DNA of 7,541 nt from Candidatus Lambdaproteobacteria bacterium (GTDB lineage: Bacteria; SAR324; NAC60-12), in the NCBI GenBank assembly GCA_012964265.1, contig DTUH01000271.1, forward strand, positions 1 through 7,541. The letters run 5' to 3'. The position numbers and the translations under genes were made by a program. Under the pieces are notes generated by a model, which saw nothing but the letters and a program-made list of their open reading frames with translations, was not told where the DNA came from and did no database searches. Of this stretch, positions 6,184-7,541 are shown in pieces. Position 1 is the stretch's first letter, and each line of letters begins with the position of its first letter.

Positions 6184-7451
6184 CCGGAAGTTATGCCAAT
6201 TATTTTTGCTTCCCGCAAAAGGGGCTTTGCTTCCTGTAGAGCATCTACAGAACGATTTTGACGAACTGCAATCAAATAACGGAGTGCATGATAAAGATCG
6301 CTCCATTCTTCCGTCAACTGCATTCCTTTTTCTTTTGTTCCAAGTTTTGTTATTTGAAACTTTGTCGTGCTTACAGGTAATTTCACTTCACTCAAAACTT
6401 TAGCTGCATCCTCAAGTCGATCATTTTGGTAAAGAAGTTTGGAAAAAAGAAGCGATGCAGGAATTGAACGTTGACGTGAATTGTGAAGCCCGCCGATCAT
6501 TTCCAAAATTTGTTCCTCCGCTCCGCTTGCTTTGAAAACATTTTCCAATGACTCCAACAATTCCAGAGAAGCCGTATTCTCATAGGCTTCTTTCAAAACT
6601 CGTCCTGCCTCCATAAACATGCCGGACTTTTGCAACTGTCTTGCTTCACCGATTGCTTCCAGAGGTTTATCGTTTCTTCTGTCCCTTTTTTGAGGTAAAT
6701 AGCGGAAAGACCAATTTTTCAAGCATTTCGGATCTTGACGAAGTGCTTTTTGCAAATGCTCTTCGTGTTCCTGCACAAGATTTTTAGTTATAAGACTTCC
6801 ACTAAATTTTTTCAGCAAGTCTCTCTCCTGTTCAATACAGGCAACCCAGTCTTGTCTGAAAATATGAAACTGCCGCAGACCTTCCAACGCATCCGGATGT
6901 CCTTGAGATATACGGAGAATTTCATGACTCAGCCTTTCAGTAAGATCCCACTCACTGACCTCGCAAGCGAGTTTCAAATAGGGCAAAAGTACCTGCAAAT
7001 TACCCTGATGTTTGGCACGTAGCTCTGCGTATTTGATGAGCAATTCGTCCGCGCTATTTACGTAACGCAACTGTTCAAGATATAGAATCCGAATAGACAA
7101 TGGTGTTTTTTGATTATCTAATTTATTATAATTTTTCCTGACTTGTTTTTGGTCACGTAACAAAGATGCAGTCTCAAAATTTTGTGTCAGCTGCAGTTTT
7201 TTATTTTCCCTGTATCGAGAAAATTTTCCAAGGAAACTTTGAACAAATCGCTGAGGATGTGAAATAAACTGCCAGAGCTCTGTCACCACCCATCCTGACA
7301 CAAACGAAACTGCGATTACCATCCACACTGATAATTGGATGGAGAAATTTCCAAATAAATTCAGGGACACATTATGGCTGTTTTGCGTTGCAAAATATCC
7401 CATACTGCCCAAAAGAAACATTGTGATTGCAACTAATAATAAGCGTTTCAT
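6180..7451 (-). CDS. LapA-domain/TPR-repeat inner-membrane protein, probable LPS-assembly factor
   Basis: Seen: 423 residues. Two N-terminal hydrophobic helices (about 3-21 and 38-60) flank ATQNSHNVSLNLFGNF (21-36). This matches the LapA (DUF1049) pattern of a hydrophobic helix, an N-x-x-x-V-x-L-N-L-F segment and a second helix. A basic linker (about 66-110) is followed by a helical region with TPR-like periodicity, clearest at about 150-215 and 265-355. Known of the family: in E. coli LapA and LapB are separate neighbours. LapB is a membrane-anchored TPR protein with a C-terminal rubredoxin-type zinc knuckle and tunes LPS synthesis through FtsH and LpxC. Here both parts appear in one chain, and no CxxC knuckle is present; the only cysteines are isolated (163, 205, 243). 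Inference: a LapA/LapB-like scaffold for envelope assembly, though the TPR part could have another partner. The ATG at 7451 directly precedes the first helix and lacks a good Shine-Dalgarno. The stop overlaps recO as ATGA, so the pair is translationally coupled. Confidence 0.75.
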   Translation of the reverse strand: MKRLLLVAITMFLLGSMGYFATQNSHNVSLNLFGNFSIQLSVWMVIAVSFVSGWVVTELWQFISHPQRFVQSFLGKFSRYRENKKLQLTQNFETASLLRDQKQVRKNYNKLDNQKTPLSIRILYLEQLRYVNSADELLIKYAELRAKHQGNLQVLLPYLKLACEVSEWDLTERLSHEILRISQGHPDALEGLRQFHIFRQDWVACIEQERDLLKKFSGSLITKNLVQEHEEHLQKALRQDPKCLKNWSFRYLPQKRDRRNDKPLEAIGEARQLQKSGMFMEAGRVLKEAYENTASLELLESLENVFKASGAEEQILEMIGGLHNSRQRSIPASLLFSKLLYQNDRLEDAAKVLSEVKLPVSTTKFQITKLGTKEKGMQLTEEWSDLYHALRYLIAVRQNRSVDALQEAKPLLREAKIIGITSG

Positions 7452-7487
7452 TGAGTTGTTTCAGTATTTGGAAAACTTAAATTGGTG

Positions 7488-7541
7488 TTAAGTATGATGA
7501 TAAGGCTCACCGCGTAAAATGGTGAAGGCTCGATATAGCTG
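7488..7541 (-). CDS. Possible C-terminal end of an unidentified upstream gene
   Basis: Reading the minus strand from the window edge, 17 codons ending YHHT and a TAA (plus positions 7488-7490) are open: QLYRAFTILRGEPYHHT. The composition looks like protein, but the piece is too short to assign to a family. It would lie 36 bp upstream of the LapA/TPR gene and so could be the preceding operon member. A second minus frame is also open and ends in TGA overlapping the ATG at 7451 (ATGA). Its hydrophobic and Asn/Thr-rich translation looks less coding-like, but the overlap style is the one used by the next gene pair. The choice between them cannot be made here. Confidence 0.3.
   Translation of the reverse strand, partial: QLYRAFTILRGEPYHHT

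Noticed and set aside
6184..6306. A 41-residue N-terminal extension of RecO
   Set aside because: The extension is Ser/Cys-rich and unlike RecO, and it lies entirely inside the LapA/TPR gene. The ATG at 6183 gives the normal OB-fold start and an ATGA junction.
6070..7022. Plus-strand frames opposite recO and the LapA/TPR gene (6070-6261, 6119-6403 and 6735-7022)
   Set aside because: They are antisense to supported genes, lack start signals and have no recognisable motif.
1..7541. A new defence, mobile or secondary-metabolite system
   Set aside because: All substantial open frames belong to known housekeeping families. No repeat array, transposase, integrase, toxin-antitoxin pair or unexplained gene cluster was found.

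Overview
The window reads as ordinary chromosomal DNA of a Gram-negative bacterium. It carries a lipopolysaccharide (LPS) export permease, an FtsY with a membrane anchor, a Rep-type helicase, and an operon with a LapA-like/TPR membrane protein, recO and msrA. The DNA is moderately AT-rich. The transmembrane segment plus charged coiled coil ahead of the FtsY NG domain, and the LapA-domain/TPR fusion, recall deltaproteobacterial or SAR324-like lineages. That placement is an impression from protein architecture, not a demonstrated assignment.

Layout. Positions 1-75 probably hold the start of a minus-strand gene with a receiver-like (response-regulator) N-terminus. Positions 76-284 are an AT-rich, apparently divergent intergenic region with an imperfect hairpin and a plausible sigma70-type promoter. 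An LptF/LptG-family permease (285-1340, +) follows and converges on ftsY (1388-2761, -). FtsY diverges from a UvrD/Rep-type SF1A helicase (2858-4879, +) across a 96-bp spacer with a good promoter candidate. The helicase converges, with only 6 bp between stop codons, on a compact minus-strand operon: LapA-domain/TPR protein (6180-7451), recO (5392-6183) and msrA (4886-5404). The first pair overlaps by 4 bp (ATGA) and the second by 13 bp. A few codons of an upstream minus-strand gene may lie at the right edge.

The genes mix envelope biogenesis (LptF/G permease, FtsY membrane targeting, LapA/TPR protein) with genome and protein repair (helicase, RecO, MsrA). I see no tRNA, rRNA, CRISPR array, insertion sequence, phage or toxin-antitoxin module, and nothing that amounts to a new defence or mobile system. 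The most notable points are the LapA-TPR fusion without the LapB rubredoxin knuckle, the tightly overlapped operon, the receiver-like gene start at the left edge, and an A9 tract inside msrA.
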